From Panaeolus papilionaceus (Eukaryota > Basidiomycota > Agaricomycetes > Agaricales): DNA of 64,000 bases. The notes beneath the pieces were generated by a model. It did no database searches. It saw only the letters and a list, made by a program, of their open reading frames with translations, and was not told the origin of the DNA. Positions within the stretch are counted from its first letter, which is position 1. The number at the start of each line of letters is the position of its first letter. Shown one piece after another: positions 1 to 19,872 of the stretch. The stretch is from the NCBI GenBank assembly GCA_015501605.1, contig JADNRZ010000006.1:496001-560000 (forward strand). Direction: 5' to 3'. The position numbers and the translations under genes are program-made.

Positions 1-1912
1 CCTACTAACGTCTCCGCTTTGACCGACCGCGGACATAGAATCTAGTCACCTCGAACAATGCACGAAACACAAAAGGACAGTACGCATGCTGATTGTCTTT
101 GTTGTGTCGCACGCTATGTTGTCGAACCCCTGTGTCTTTGCATTGTCTTGAATCATGAGCACATGCAGTTGGCTTCTTTTCAGGGGTCTGAGGCCTGGAT
201 TTTCATAATTTTGATGGGACTTTAAACTATAACAAAAATCACGGAAACACTCCTGACCACCAGCATGGTTTAACCAAAGAGCGAAGCTCAGCAAAAGGCA
301 CTGCGCGACAATCGTCTTGGCAGTGCTTTGTTGTCTGCACTCATCATTGGAGAATTGTGAGTGTGATATAACAAAAAGAGGACACAGCTTAGTACGTTTC
401 GTGCGAGAGAATCACGTTTCGACAGGAAGGTCGGGGACATGGTCGATATGGAAATGTGGGCCGGAGAGCTGCCAGTGAGATTCGTCCGGGAAAGTGCAAG
501 CTCTTTGTCTCTGGGCTGTATTGTGGTGGCTGGTCATAAAATTAAGGAGCAAGGCGGAACAAAGACATCGAGAAGAAGGCGTCCAACAGTAGGAGATTAA
601 ATAAAGACAGAGTGTGCGTACAACATGTATCATGTCCTTTGAAGCGTGATATGCGTCAAGGCCGGATAGCAAATCAGGAGGTTTTGTTGGTCTGAGCGGT
701 AGAAGTTAAATGGGTCTCAGCTCAGGACCGATGGGAGTCCTCAACACAAATGAAGCGAATTATTCAATGGAATAGAGCGGATTGATCTTTCAACATTTCG
801 TCAAAGTCGGGAGTGACGAGTCTCTCGAGGTCTTGAAGAAATTTCGATGAGTATTCAAATCAAAACGTATCTTGCAGGTGGACCGCCTAACTAATCGCAC
901 ATCAACTGATGAACACCTTTGAATTCGTTCGTAACACAACCCTCTGGGATTGGATGTCAGGCCGGGGGACAGTTCGAGGGATAGGAGGCAGTGTACGACT
1001 TACGAGCGTAGTAAGTAGTGGACCAAGTGCAGGATCAATCGGAAAGTAAGCCTTCGGGGACGGAGGCTGGAATTAGTATCTCCCTGTATAGCGGGATGAT
1101 CGTTCAAACGTTCAAAGGCCTATGTAACACTGGTGATGGGGAATGTTGTGGGGCCCATTCCCACGTCGCCAAAACGAGGAAGGTGAGAGAGAGAGGGATG
1201 TCAACATATGCAAAATTATGGGGCCATAAAGAAGTCAGATATCCTGGTGCGATGACTCATTCTGAAGAATATTTGTAACGCATTTGTAAAGATAAACGCA
1301 TGAGAATAGAATGCCGGGGATATTGCTGTTACGGCAACGGTTAGTCTAGGCAAGGTTACATTCCACAACTGTTCAAATGTGTGCGTGCGTGCATTATTTT
1401 GCTTTCGTAGAAAGGGATCCCTGACCATTGTTTGATAGTGTCATGGGAAGTCAGAGACATGTTGTCGGGATGGCGAAGCAGTTGCTGACGGAACAATTGT
1501 TGGAAGGTAGTGAAGGAAATCGCTGATTTAGCGAGTGATGGAAATAGGATCCGTTCTAGATTGCGACGAAAGATGAGGGTGAAGAATAAGCGTGGAAAGT
1601 GTTTTCAGTAGGGGTTGAAGAGAAGAGACAGCCCTGCAAATTGAAGACAATGGGACAATGGATAATTATTGTCAATAGCTCCCTTGACTCGATTTTTATT
1701 TCAGTTGAAAGGGTAGAAAGGTAGAAATACAAAACTACCAAAAATAGAGCAGAACCAAAAAGGGTGAGAATTAAAGACGCGTCCACGTGATGTTGTTTAG
1801 TATGTAGCTTGCGTGAGTAATTTATTGTTAAAGGGGTGACTGACCATCCTCTCTCCCTTTTCCCAATTATTTTTGTCTTTTTTTCGAAAACATTTCCCAT
1901 TTATTTATTACC
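1..1912. other. Intergenic, no supported gene
   Basis: Only short open frames occur on either strand and none resembles a known family or can be joined through plausible introns. The last part is presumably the promoter and 5' leader of the Wee1 gene; a run of T residues lies just upstream of its start codon. Nothing else is seen. Confidence 0.6.
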
Positions 1913-7827
<5,915 letters not shown>

Positions 7828-8042
7828 TATAGATAACTTTTTTTTGTAAATAGAAATTGTATTTTTTTGTTTTGTTTTTTGAATTGAGTTGGTTTAAATT
7901 TAAATGAACTGAACGAGCGTGTACCTTAAAAAAACGAACTGGATTGAAATAGTTGTTGAACCTCCCCTCATTGATTCTCATTTCTTGTGTGACTGTCTGT
8001 TCTTTCTCTTTATCCTCCTCTCCTCTCTCCCATCATCATAAA

Positions 8043-10516
8043 ATGGGTTTCCACAATTCTCCTTATCCTCATATCGTTCCAAACAATATTCATCCTTCAA
8101 ATCATATTCCACAAGCTTCAATGAACGATCCAGCAGTCGACTTTCGTGCTTTTTACCCGTATACCCCCAATGAAGTCAAACACAGGAAACGGACTACTTC
8201 TGCTCAACTTAAAGTTTTAGAGGCAATTTTCAAGAAGGATACAAAACCAAATGCTTCCTTGAGAACAGAGCTCGCTGCTCAGCTAGATATGACCGCTCGT
8301 GGCGTGCAGGTCCGTAGTTGCAATTGCAGTCTATTCGCCTACCGCACAAAACTAACCCACTTGACTTTCCTTACAGGTCTGGTTTCAAAATCGGTGTGTT
8401 TTCTTTGCCTTTTTTTCTCTTTCCCTTTTATTTCATCGCGATACTTATCATCCTTGTCTCTTTTTTTTCCCTTTAAAGTCGCGCAAAGGAAAAGACCAAG
8501 TCGGGAAAAGGTCCAAAGGGTGGCAAAGACGATGAGGATTCTGGTGCTGTTGGTAGTTCATCAGCAACCAAAGACGAGGATGATTCTCTAGGGAATGATT
8601 CTACGCCTCCACCACCTCTCCCAACAAGCAATGATTCTTCTACTGAGCAACTCGACGCGTTTTCTTCGTCAACAGGTTCATCGCCTCCTTCACCACCACA
8701 ACTACACGTTATAACAGATTCCAACAACTTTAACTGGAATAATTCCTCGACCGACCGAGTACCAGACTCGGCTCCACCACTCTCTTTACCAACAGCTGCT
8801 CTCAACAGACCTATTCCTAACTCCTTTAACAACTTGTCAAAAAATGCCGATTTGCTTTCTCTCAGACGCGGTTCTTTGCCCGTCAACGCCTTCCCTATCC
8901 CCGAGTCTTCGGTCGACAGTCCGATCGGTGACTGCTTTGACCCACTCAGTCGCAGGAGATCAGTAGACGCGAGCCTTCAACGCCTCGCTTCTAACCCTTT
9001 TGCAAACCTCGCCAGGGCGAAGAACAGCGCCCTCTACGGTCCAAATTTCGGAGTTGCACCTGTACCCTCTGGACGTCATCATCAGCTAGCCCAGCAGGGA
9101 CGTCCTTATCCTTACCCAGCTCCCCACCAGAGGAGAAATGCTTCGAATCTCGGTCCGAACATGATGCCCTTCCCGCCACAGGGTCAACTACCCCAAGGTG
9201 CTGGTCCAATTCGACGCTCCTCTATGGACTCGTCACGATCCACTGCAATTTCCTCTTACACATCTTCTCGTCTTCATTCTGCTTCCTCCCGTATCCATCA
9301 GTCACAGTCTCCCTCGCCATCTCCCTTGACTCCCTTTAATGCCGCTATCCGTGCGTCGCTACCCGACGGGAATCTCTATGCCCTTAGCACGCGTCCTGTC
9401 GCATCCCCTATCCCTGGTCCTTTGCCATCTCCTGGTTTCTCTTTCGGTGCCGCCAGTAGCAATAACTCTATGGCTTCACCCAGCTCCGGTGGCGACAGCG
9501 ACCGCAACTCTCCTGACTCTCTTCGCTCCTTCAACTTCCGCCAGTCGGCGAATGGAAATGGAAGCGGCAATGTTGCCTACGAGGACGAAGATGACGCCAC
9601 AAACTCTTCTGTTCATCAGTCTCCTCTCTTTGATCCTTACGACGCGAATGGCTACTCCCAACCGTCGTCACGCTTCGGTTCAATTGCGTCGATCGCGACC
9701 AGTGAATCAAGCGTTGCTAGCTCTGCTGGTCTTTATTACCAGGATGGTCTTCTCAATCAAGATGGACCTTTGAACAGTGATAGGAGAGATTCTTGTGCAT
9801 CGACAGGTTTTTTGGGCATGATGTCGGGGTTGGATGTAGGAAGCGGCCATTCTGTGGACACCATTCACCAAATGGGACTTGCCGCAGGTGGATACACTTC
9901 CCATGAGGATTACTCCAACTATGTGCAAGTAGAGACCGTCAACACGTGCAGAGAGACTGGCGAGGTTCAAGGTTGCCAACCTCAACCACAGCAGCAGCAT
10001 CAGTCCCAAATGCAGCAACCCGCAGAAATGTCATACCCGTCGCCGGCTTCCACCATTTCTGCCCAAGGAAGTCCACATGTCCAGGACGTATCTGTCGCTT
10101 CAGTCGCCAACAACGGTGATGTCGTGACAATCTCCACTTCAAGCGAGTTGGCATTTGCGCTCGAAGGAAAACCCGAACAAGTACGATTCCATTCCTTTTT
10201 CTCGAAAAACAGACATTCATTTCTCTCCGTTTCATAGGGAAACCTGTCGAGGCAGGATGGCTACATTATCTACAATGAACATGGCCAACAGCATGAGTAT
10301 TACCCACAGGCACAATCCGATTCACAAATCGATCAAGCCAAGGAAACCAGCGGCTATCTCGCCGAGCAATTCCCTGATCAAGGTCACACAGAGCAGAATC
10401 AAGACGGCTCCCTCAACTATCAGTACCCACATACTGGCGCATATATGCCAGTCAATTCCGCAGTGGGACAGATCGACAACGTATTGTCTGGCGTACCAGA
10501 TTTTGGGTACTCATAG
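8043..10516 (+). CDS. Homeodomain transcription factor
   Basis: Exons 8043-8309, 8377-8393, 8479-10180 and 10238-10516 give 754 residues. A homeodomain covers about residues 46-103: it opens with KHRKRTTSAQLKVLEAIF and its recognition helix reads VQVWFQNRRAKEK. The 17-nt second exon encodes VWFQN plus two bases of the next Arg. The rest is Ser/Pro/Asn/Gln-rich and probably disordered, as in mushroom homeodomain proteins such as Schizophyllum Hom1/Hom2; I cannot tell which, so no symbol is given. A DNA-binding regulator in the nucleus is the expected role. It lies 215 bp downstream of wee1 on the same strand. An in-frame ATG at 7953 exists, but 8043 was preferred because the upstream residues are hydrophobic and unlike the family. 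Confidence 0.9.
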
Positions 10517-12230
10517 GCTCTCCAGGAATTTTTGAATTGGCCCATTCGTTTTCATCCTCTTCATTCCAGTCGCTTTTGCTTTCTGTTGTCTCTTTGGGTT
10601 TTCCTTTTCTCCTCTCCCTTTTTTCTGGTTTCGACTTGTCTTCTTGCTGTAGTCATTTGCCCTGTTGGATTCTGTCTGGATATCCGCCCCGCCGCACCGA
10701 TACCCTTTTGCGTCTTGGATCCATATGTAGTTGACCCAGAACTGCCGCCTGGATCGGTTCGCGTTCCTTGGTTATTCGCCATCTACACTTTATCCTTACT
10801 GGGAGGAACGGGCCTGGGTCAAAGGCACTATCAGGCGATCATCATCCATCTCAACGCTCTAGAACCGACCAACCCCGACATGACGACCACCACAAATCAA
10901 CGCCTAACCAACTATAAACGTCCAGGTCATAATGCTCCCCTTGCTTAGTTCGGTAGAGCGGGACGTTGTTCGCGCCCGATCGGCGCACTAATATCCCTGC
11001 GGCGGTTGACACTTATCACAAAATGCTTGCCTTACACCGTGTCCATGAAGGCGTTGAATTGCGAGGACAAAGTCGACGACGAAACACCCAGCTTTTACTT
11101 ATACCATTGCCGATACATGTTGGATTACAATCAGTTCTCTATGTTATGCTTGCATCATCCTTAATCTTCACATCCACATTTTTTCATCATTTTTTTCTTC
11201 CCAAATTGCCTATCTATCGTTGTTTATTCGCATTCCCTCACCCTAATGCCCCCCTATGTCCCTAGTTGTACAATCCTCTCTGTCTCCTCATCTGCTGTCT
11301 GGCTGTCTGCCCAACGACACCCCTTTTGCACCCATTCACCTCAACAAATTATCCTACTATCATCGCTTTCCTTCCGCTCTGCTGTCGACTCCAACGCTTT
11401 CCTTGACATCAACTACTATCACCATTTTTATCCTTGCCCGGGATAAATGCTTTCGATCCATCAGCACTCTCATACTACTCCTATAACATTGCAACCTTCG
11501 ATCCATCCCTACCTAAAAGCACTTTATCCAGTTCCACCAATCACCATTTCCCGAACTAAACCTTTGCGTCTTCGCGGCTGTGTGTGAAGTTTATGTTACA
11601 ATCTCTGTACTTGTAATTGTCCAATATTGCCTCTCAGTATCCCCCAAATCCGCTCTCTGTTTCCTTGCTGATCAATTGCCCTCACCACTATCGCCGAGGC
11701 TGTCGTTGCGTTGTGGTGGTAACTGGCGTCCTGCTTCCAGGGTTGTCTACCCAAATCCAACCACATTCCCTTTGTCTCCTTTCTTTTCTTTTCCTTAGTA
11801 CATTCCATTCTCGTGTATGTCATTTTATATCCTCTCTTTCGTTTCTTGATCACTCCTTACGGTACTTTACTATTGCCCACTCAGTCCTAGTCTTTTCTCT
11901 GACAATAAGTCAGTCCTAGTCAATTCAATTTCTATCACCACTGCATAACCACATTCGTTTTCTCTCTTGTTTCTTGACAGCCGTTCCTTTTATCCTGCAT
12001 CGCCATTACTACACTCACTTTCCTTTGCAATATTCTTTTCTTCTCGTTTCTCGGTCTTGAACTGATTCGTTCTTTTTCTGTCTTCTCTGTCATATATTTC
12101 CAGTTATTCTGCGTGCTTTACATGCCGTTCTTTGTTATATACAGTCTATACTACAAGTTCTAAATACGCTTAATCCTATTCCCCTACTTGAACCAAACTC
12201 ACTTTCTGCTCGAAGCTTTGAAAGCGATCT
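10517..12230 (+). other. Pyrimidine-rich gene-free tract
   Basis: The stretch after the homeodomain stop is strongly C/T-rich on the plus strand, with many short unrelated frames. It may be a long 3' UTR, a non-coding transcript or the leader of an unrecognised gene. I see no protein family or folded RNA here. Confidence 0.4.
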
Positions 12231-15200
12231 CAGGACCTCCAAAAGATTATTTACATCTCTGGAAAGAACGGGCCCGTTTAGGCTGTGGCTGAATAAGGAC
12301 GCCTATTTTCATCAACACTAAAATCCATTCGACAGACAAACCCGAGTTTGCCCATCATCCCATGCAGCTTGCTTTGACAAAAATATTGTTAGGAATATTT
12401 TTAGATAAGTAAGCTTCAAGGCCATCAGTTTTTGCCCGGCCTCTGCCTATGTAAGTAGGTTCTATTTCGTGCGGTTTTTTGCAGACCCGGCTATGCATAG
12501 TGTACATGATACTGTCAACCCCCAACATATTCTGTTGTTTACTTTGGCGAGTAAATTTAGATAAAGCAACCCCGTGTTCTGCAGACACATTTGCGTCTCT
12601 TCCTGTTTCCCTTCCTTCAAGCTATACCATATGTTTCCCCCGACACCCGAGGACATGTAGCTTCTTCCAGACTGCCAAGAAACCTTCATGGAAAGCCCGC
12701 CTCCAAAACGTGCTGATATGGTCAGATCTTTTTATAAGTAAAAGCAATTCTTTCAGACCTGTTGTTCCATTCACAAACTGTCTCCCTACGAATGCAACTC
12801 CGTAAATACACGAGTGCATTTTATAATGGCACTTCGAATGACGCTCTCGATAATATACGCAAGTGTGTCACCCACATTGACGTACTGCGGCGGTAAGAAT
12901 TGTTGGTTAGACCCGAGGAGGAACCTATAACGTTGGGGTATTCATGTGCCTCCAACTACTCTCAGACATTGTAAAAGCTTGTTTGATTTTTCTGCAGGGT
13001 TTGGGAGCTGAAGGTATTTCACGAACGAATATGAAGTGAACAGATTCATTAAATCCTCGAGGTGGGTCATATCACCATGCTCGTCAGGCAGTTAGCAATC
13101 TTGGGAAGGCGAAAGCAGCATCGACTCGGAGCACCGGTACTGTGTTTCGTCACCGATTTTCCAACGACAGTTTTCAAGCCCTCATCGTAAACGAGACGTG
13201 TGAAGGTGAACGTTGCCCCTTGCGAAACCCCGAAGGTTTTTTTTGAAAACCCGCAAACAAAGAGTGGCATGTGTCCCTCTGTTTGGAGATAGAATCGACT
13301 TCGTTTGAGCCAGAAATGAGGTCAGTGTGATCACTCAGCGGTTTAAAAATAAATATAGTGTTCTAACCCACTTCCCCCTCCCTTGCGACCATATCTGATA
13401 TGGATGTCCAATAATAGAGGAGCACCCATATGGATCAACGCCCGGGCTAGTTGTCCCAATCATTCCTGCCTTCATCCACAACGTAAGTCGCGATTATAAA
13501 GAGGATCATCTGTGTCTAATAATGATGGTATGATAGAGGAGGGGTAACTCGACATCCAAGTGACCACTTATCTCCTCAAACATGTCAAGGACCCTCAGTG
13601 TATTTTTCCATGTCAAAAGGGCAAGAGTCCCACTCAAGTACCCGTACCGCATCGCGGGTTAGAAATTCAGTTTTATGGGAGATCATGCCGTACAAACCGC
13701 AATTCGCAAATTTGACCCGGCTCACGAACAGCTCGTTTGTAAACCTTCTCGCAAGCCATCAAGGAGCTTATCTGGGGAAACCAACACGGAACGGTTACGT
13801 GATTCAATGTTGAGATGTTAAGATGAGCTGTCCAACATTTGCTCCCCCATTTTCGACAAGTGAGGTTCGGGGTACAAAAACCTATTCAAAAAGATAAATT
13901 AAGGAGAAATCAAAGCTTGTCAAAAATCATTCCGTACATATTATGTCTTTTCATGTCGTTACTGTTTGGTGGTGGTCGGAAATGCGCGTATATGAGGTAA
14001 GTCGCAAGGCTAGCTTGCCCTACCAGATCTGAAGTCACGTCAAGGGTACCCTTAAGCGACAGACTTTGCCGACGACGATGCAATTTCGCCAAATGAGGCA
14101 TAAGCAAGTTTGATAGGGAGTTGGACAAGACATTTTGGCGCGGACACCAGTCAGATATCTCGAGGGTGTGGGGCACCAAACCATGGCACTAAATGTTGAT
14201 GGCATACTGTTGATCCCAATCATAGCGATTAGGAGTGTACGAGTGAGGCGTTCGATAACCTTTGACTCAAAAGCTAGAATCAGGGTCCAGAGATCATGTC
14301 CGAAATGAATCTAATTACTTTAGTCACAGCTGGGCGTTTGTTCCACGGATAATAGGATAACCCAACACGGTCTACACACCGCAGGAACCACAATTTTCAA
14401 CAAAGATGTATCAACTTTTGGTCAGTGACATTGGATGAAATGTTTCGCAGACGCACGGAAGCCTGATCATTCCTTTTCAACAGTTCCTACGATCGGCTGT
14501 GTCCCCGTCCGTTGTTGCTCGGGCTGTTCAGAGGTGATAACTATCACAACATGTGTATTGATTCCATTCGGAGTATATTTACTCAATACTCGCTTCAGAA
14601 GCCAGCCTCGATGATCAACCGCCGTCGATGGGATAGACAGACGCCGTCATTTGAGGCTTATAACCGCGGTATGCACGCTCATCAGCTTGAAAATTACTGG
14701 TCAAAGCAATGCTAACTTCAATGGCAGCGTGCTAGAGAAAATGAATGAGATGTATCACGGAGAATGTAAATTTTAGTTCATCCGCAATTCAATGAATGAT
14801 AATCACCGCTGATGCTGGTCGAGCAGACTGTTGATTGAACATTTAGAGGTTCCGCGCGATTCAAGAAAAGCGAGATCGACACACCATGCTCCCACCATTG
14901 TCGGTGCGTGTTCGGCGCTGGTCTCCTTCCGGAAGCACAAGCTGTGTGGTTTACGCGTTTTCCCGCTTCAAAGAAGCTAACAAAGGCCTGTGTGAACCGC
15001 CGGCCTGAGGTTGAGCTTTTCTCAACCAGGTTCTCATCAGCCAGTCATGACCGAGTATTGATAACAAGGAGCACCGAACTTCGTGTCGGCTTGAACCTCG
15101 CAAATCCTCTTAAAAAGAAACCATCAGAGCATGCAACAGGCCCCAAAATGTACTGACCACGCGTCTTGGTGGTGCATATAAAACTGGGGCGAGCATACAG

Positions 15201-17363
15201 ATAGTCTAAGCCCCACCTAGAACGGTGGTAGATGTTATTTTAGCGTACAAACATCTTCTTATTCAGGAGACAGATCGGAATGTTATACTCACGTCACTGG
15301 AGTGAATTTTGGGCGAGGGGTTGTCAAGTGCCCAGTCAAAGGTTACTGTTACGGGAGCTGTCTCCCCCTCAGTCGCGTGCCCGTCTGTGACCTGTCGAGC
15401 GAACAGCACATATGAAGAAGGGGCGAGGCCAAACGTCACTGCGCCTTGAAGCAAGAGTATCATGCTGGGCGGGTGATGCGTGCTCCTATTGGAAAGTGCC
15501 AACGGAAATAGAAGTTAGGGAGGTAGATACTCAGCATCCTCTTGACAGTGTCTTGATCTGCTACAAGACGCTAAAAATCGACGATCGGAACGGCTTGATG
15601 TCTCCGCGGATAAACTATGCGTGTATTACCACAAGCCCGCAGTGACTCTGAGTGGGGAGCATATGACCCAATAGACGAGAGCTGGAATGGTGAACACGCT
15701 CAGAAAAGAAGTGCCCACACTCGCCAGTTGTTGTATTCTGAAAGTGCGGCATAAAGGGCTTGTTCGCATCTGCAATGCATGGAATGAATATAACAGCATC
15801 TGCTGTGGAGAGATCAGAGAACTCGAGAAATTTGCATTGATTGTGTCTTCGTTTTGCTGTTGATGGATTTACAACAGAGAGAGAACCGACAGGGCGGACC
15901 CAGGCATATAAGTTAACTCATCTGTCAGACTGGCTTGGCTCAAGCGTGCAGAAATGAACACACCGAGCTGAACCGACCACCAAAGGGTGTTCTGTAGAAA
16001 GCGGCAGATAAGTAAGCCACACATGATGAATCGACGATTCTGAATAGTTGACACCTTCACCTAGCGCCACCGTTCCTCTCGAGTGAATTGTTTACCCCGT
16101 TGAGGATAAGAAGGGAGTAGTATATTGGCACCCTACATAGCTGGGAGTGAGATCATCCCGTAGGTACCGAAGCCCTTTCTTTCAAAAGCGTAGGGAAATT
16201 CCACTACCGCACATCGAAACCCCTGACATCGGACAAATGTCACATTTCAACGAAGAACAGGTCTAGAAACACAGTTCTTTGAGGGTTTGTAGGTAGTTTA
16301 GGGGCTTAGGCGCGCAGTCACCGAGCCTGTTGCTACACTTGGCTGATGCTTTGTGAGGAGGGACCTGCGTTTATTTTTATCATCACGAAAGACTCACATG
16401 ATTGAGGAAACAAGCTTTGAACCCACTGGTAGTGATTTGCATTTATTGAATGGCAATGGTGGCTAGCAGATTTGTGTTGTCGCCCAACCAAGGTGATTGA
16501 ATTATGAATACGTCGCTGAGGAAAGCAGGCCTCGGTAGTGAAGCTACTACAATCTAGCAACCATTGCTGGTTCACTGAATTCTTGTGCCTTAGTACCCGG
16601 TGAGAAAACTGCGAAACATATGAAGCCATAGCAATCAACACTTATGGCAGAATGGACTTTTTTTACTTGAGATACGACTTTCTGTCTGGGAACTGGATGA
16701 TAGGACAACCATTGCTTCCAAGGTCGAGTTATCCTGGTGGCGCTCGGAAGTAACGCGCCTTTCTCAAAGAGGAACCAAGAGAACGGAAAGATGTCGTGCG
16801 CCAGGTAAACCGTTTGGGTTGGTACATGATGGAGACTCGGCGTATTCGATACATCGTTGGTTGCAATGTGGAAATCCAGGTAAAAATCAGCTTGCATCCG
16901 GTTGACGAGAATAATTGGTATGGACAACTTCCAATACGGATAGATGCTGGAGTTGAGCAGTGAGCGCTTCGCTAACAGATTTTAAATTTCCCGTGGTATC
17001 TTGGTAGCAATTGCATGCGATAACAGAGAACTTAGAAGACTGACTCGGAGTCGACGACAGGAAATGAAGACATCATTGGCAGGGAGGCTACCGTCGGAGT
17101 CGGAACATTTGTTTCTCAACATTCCCACATTCAAACATACCAGCTTGTACATGAACTTGCTGCGAGTATGATGAACTGACTGAACTGAGCCCAGTAAGTA
17201 CTATGAATCAATATATATGTACATAGGCATATGAATAATCCGTTGGCAAAATGACTAGGGTCGAGGTGATATTGCGAAATAAAACGGGTGCTGTATGTAT
17301 GGGCGCCAGTAACAAATTAAACATGTATCCGATATATGTTTGAAAGGGTGATAATTAGACACT
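12231..17363. other. Gene-free region, content unknown
   Basis: About 5.1 kb with only short, dissimilar frames. No exon chain, tRNA, terminal inverted repeat or transposase remnant could be recognised. A TATAAAA sits near 15177-15183 but leads to no credible gene. The longest frames (for example minus strand 16547-16927) match nothing I know. Confidence 0.5.
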
Positions 17364-18868
17364 TTATATTTTCGCCTTTTCTTGTGCTGACATCTCTGAC
17401 ACCTGTGACGTCTGGCCAGCCCCGGCATTTCCAAGTTGTTTCACTGCAGCTAATTCAGGTGAGGATGCCTCCTTCTTTTGCGCAATCTCCTCCTCACTCG
17501 CAATCTTGCCTCCAATCTCGCGTTCCACCTCTTGTGCAATATCTGCAAGCCAAACCTTCTGTTCCCCTGACTTTCCAGTAGGGAGGTCCCGACCAATAAG
17601 ACTGACAAAGACTCCCTTGTAAAGCACTGGATATGAGCCTACTTGTATTCCATGGGGCTTGAGTCGCTCCTGTAATAAAGTCAAGTACGGCGCAATCAAG
17701 GACTCGGGACGCCTGATCAGAATTGTTAGAACTCCCAGCGCGAATTGAACATACCCAACAGGCTCACTCTGTGAAGATCTGTATCCTCAAGGGTCTCTCG
17801 TGCTTTGGCGGCAATGGGATGAAGTCGGTCAAACTATAAAGCATCTTTTGGAATAATGCAGGGATTCCAGGGAACACACAAAGTTTTCCTGCGAGACGGA
17901 CGACGGGCTATTTGACGATCAGGATTTAGCTTGCAAAATTCATCAACATATGCAACATACCACCCAAATATCTTCTGCCACAAATATGACCTCTGCTTGG
18001 TCTGGGAACAGGGCCATCCTATAAGTGGCGGCGCGCTGCTCTGGTGTTTGATCTGCTATCCATTTGTGGCGCTGCTTCGACAACTCAGTCATACGATGAA
18101 TAGTTTCTTGGTGGTGAGTGAGGTTCTGATCAAATGCCTTCGCAAGACATTCATATGTGATGTCTATAAAATATTTTAGAATGAACTTTACGCAAAAATG
18201 ATATGATTCAACGAACCGTCATGGGTTGGCCCTATCCCACCACTGGTGATCACAAAATCATACTTACTGACGAGTCTTCGGCTTGCCTCGATTCTAGAGT
18301 CAATGAAGACTGAGATAAGGGATGACAGTAACATCAGGAATAGGCACACATCTCTTCCTCGTTATCAGCAATGACTTCTATCCGCTTCCTGAAATTCGTC
18401 CCCTGGACTCGTCAACAAGAATCCCTTCTGGATGAATAAGAGCGTACAGGTCCACACCATGCTCGAAACAGTATTGTGCGAAAACGTGAGAGTTGCGGTC
18501 ATGGGTCTTTCCATTCAATATTTCGTCCCTGCGTTATGTTGTCCGTGAGGCTATATTCAACCATACTGATAAGAAACCTACCCAATTATGAGTGCAGCTG
18601 CCGTACGTATCGATTTTCCTTCACCAAGAGGGTTTGGAGGTATGGGTGAAGGTGGAAAAGTAACCATTGGAGTAGATAACGGCTTAGATGCAAAAGAAGT
18701 GGGTGAAGCTGGTCTTAAGGTGGTGGAAATTGTTCCCCTTGTCATAGAGTAATGTAAAGTGCGGCTTTGTGCTTTAGAGTGACGGTATGAAGCAAGACCG
18801 AGGTGAGATCGTGAGACTAATGGAAGGAATTTGAGATGCGAAATTGGTATTTTAATTGGAAGATGCAT
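17364..18868 (-). CDS. MoCF/CinA-like (FLAD1 N-domain-like) protein
   Basis: Several exons read on the minus strand from 18868; the first runs 18868-18582, the second starts at 18528, and the last is within 17364-17714. After a basic, Ser/Thr-rich leader resembling a mitochondrial presequence comes the MoCF_biosynth core: AAALIIGDEILNGKTHDRNS, DLKRIEVIADNEEE, then [21 protein letters not shown], the glycine-rich signature of molybdopterin-binding MoaB/MogA/CinA folds. VFPGIPALFQKML follows, as in CinA-type proteins and the N-terminal domain of eukaryotic FLAD1. Family members bind pterin- or nucleotide-like ligands and some hydrolyse FAD or ADP-ribose; the substrate here cannot be read from sequence. 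The C-terminal ~35 residues are Ala/Glu-rich. No FAD synthase (PAPS reductase-like) domain follows, unlike animal FLAD1. Confidence 0.85.
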
Positions 18869-19872
18869 TCCACAGTAAGCCCCTCAGAAAGAAAGAAAAA
18901 ATATTGCAAGTAAAGTTTTCAAGACTTTCAGACTCTGGATGGTCAATGGAGGAACCTGAAAAACATGATGGTGGGTGTTTGTGTATAAGTGGTTCCAGGG
19001 TCAATAAATTCTATTTCAGGCAGACCGACACGGAGACGGAGTTCGCAAAACATTCAACATGAAATTACATTTATTCAATTGACACCATCACCTGTTTCTA
19101 TTACTGACGCCTCGACCGGTCAAATATTGAGTATGATTAATGTTCATACCCGTTTCGTCTGAATAACGCAATAGATACAACATCGACATTACTTGCAAAC
19201 TATTCTTGAAATAATATTTTTTCAAAGGAAAATTTAGCGTATGCATTGTAAACTCTGTGTTTTCATATGAATTGTATAAGTAGGCGTAGAGTAGAGCAGA
19301 GTAGCGTCAAGCTTATGGAGGGAGAACGACCCCGGCATACCCCGGCGATGGTGTGTCTAAATTTGGATCATTAACCATCCTACTCCCCTCCTTCTCAGTG
19401 CTCACCATGTTTATCTTGCAATTTGAACTTGAGAACTATATCCATGACTTTCTGGAGCTGCTAATACACCCTGAATCTCTGTAAACTGGTCATTCATTAC
19501 CGTTCTTATCTCTTCAACGACCGGAATTAAGCTTCCGCTGGTGGTGTAATAACCTATTATGAACGACCCTTAGAACCTGCCTCGTGCCCAAATCCTAGTT
19601 ATTATCTACTCTATGAAAATGCTACTTGAGAGCGACCATATCACGCACTCTTCCACGCACAGGCCTCGTGCATTGTGCCATCGGTTTCCATCCTACATAT
19701 TAACCCGCAGTTGCCCATCCTTCAACCTCACTTCCGTTCTCCTTGCTAGCTTCCTGAACACAATCTCCTCAGGCTCACGATCTGATTATATCAACACCAA
19801 CACCCAGCCGTCTTTCATAAACTATCGACCCTTTCAGGACTTTCAGTATTTACAAAATCCACGCTTTCAACA
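18869..19872. other. Intergenic between divergent genes
   Basis: This lies between the start of the MoCF-like gene (-) and the start of the coiled-coil gene (+), so it presumably holds both promoters. An in-frame-looking plus-strand frame at 19613 overlaps the leader of the next gene in another frame and was not accepted. No other feature seen. Confidence 0.5.

Noticed and set aside
16547..16927. Minus-strand 126-codon frame in the gene-free region
   Set aside because: No recognisable family and no exon could be attached on either side.
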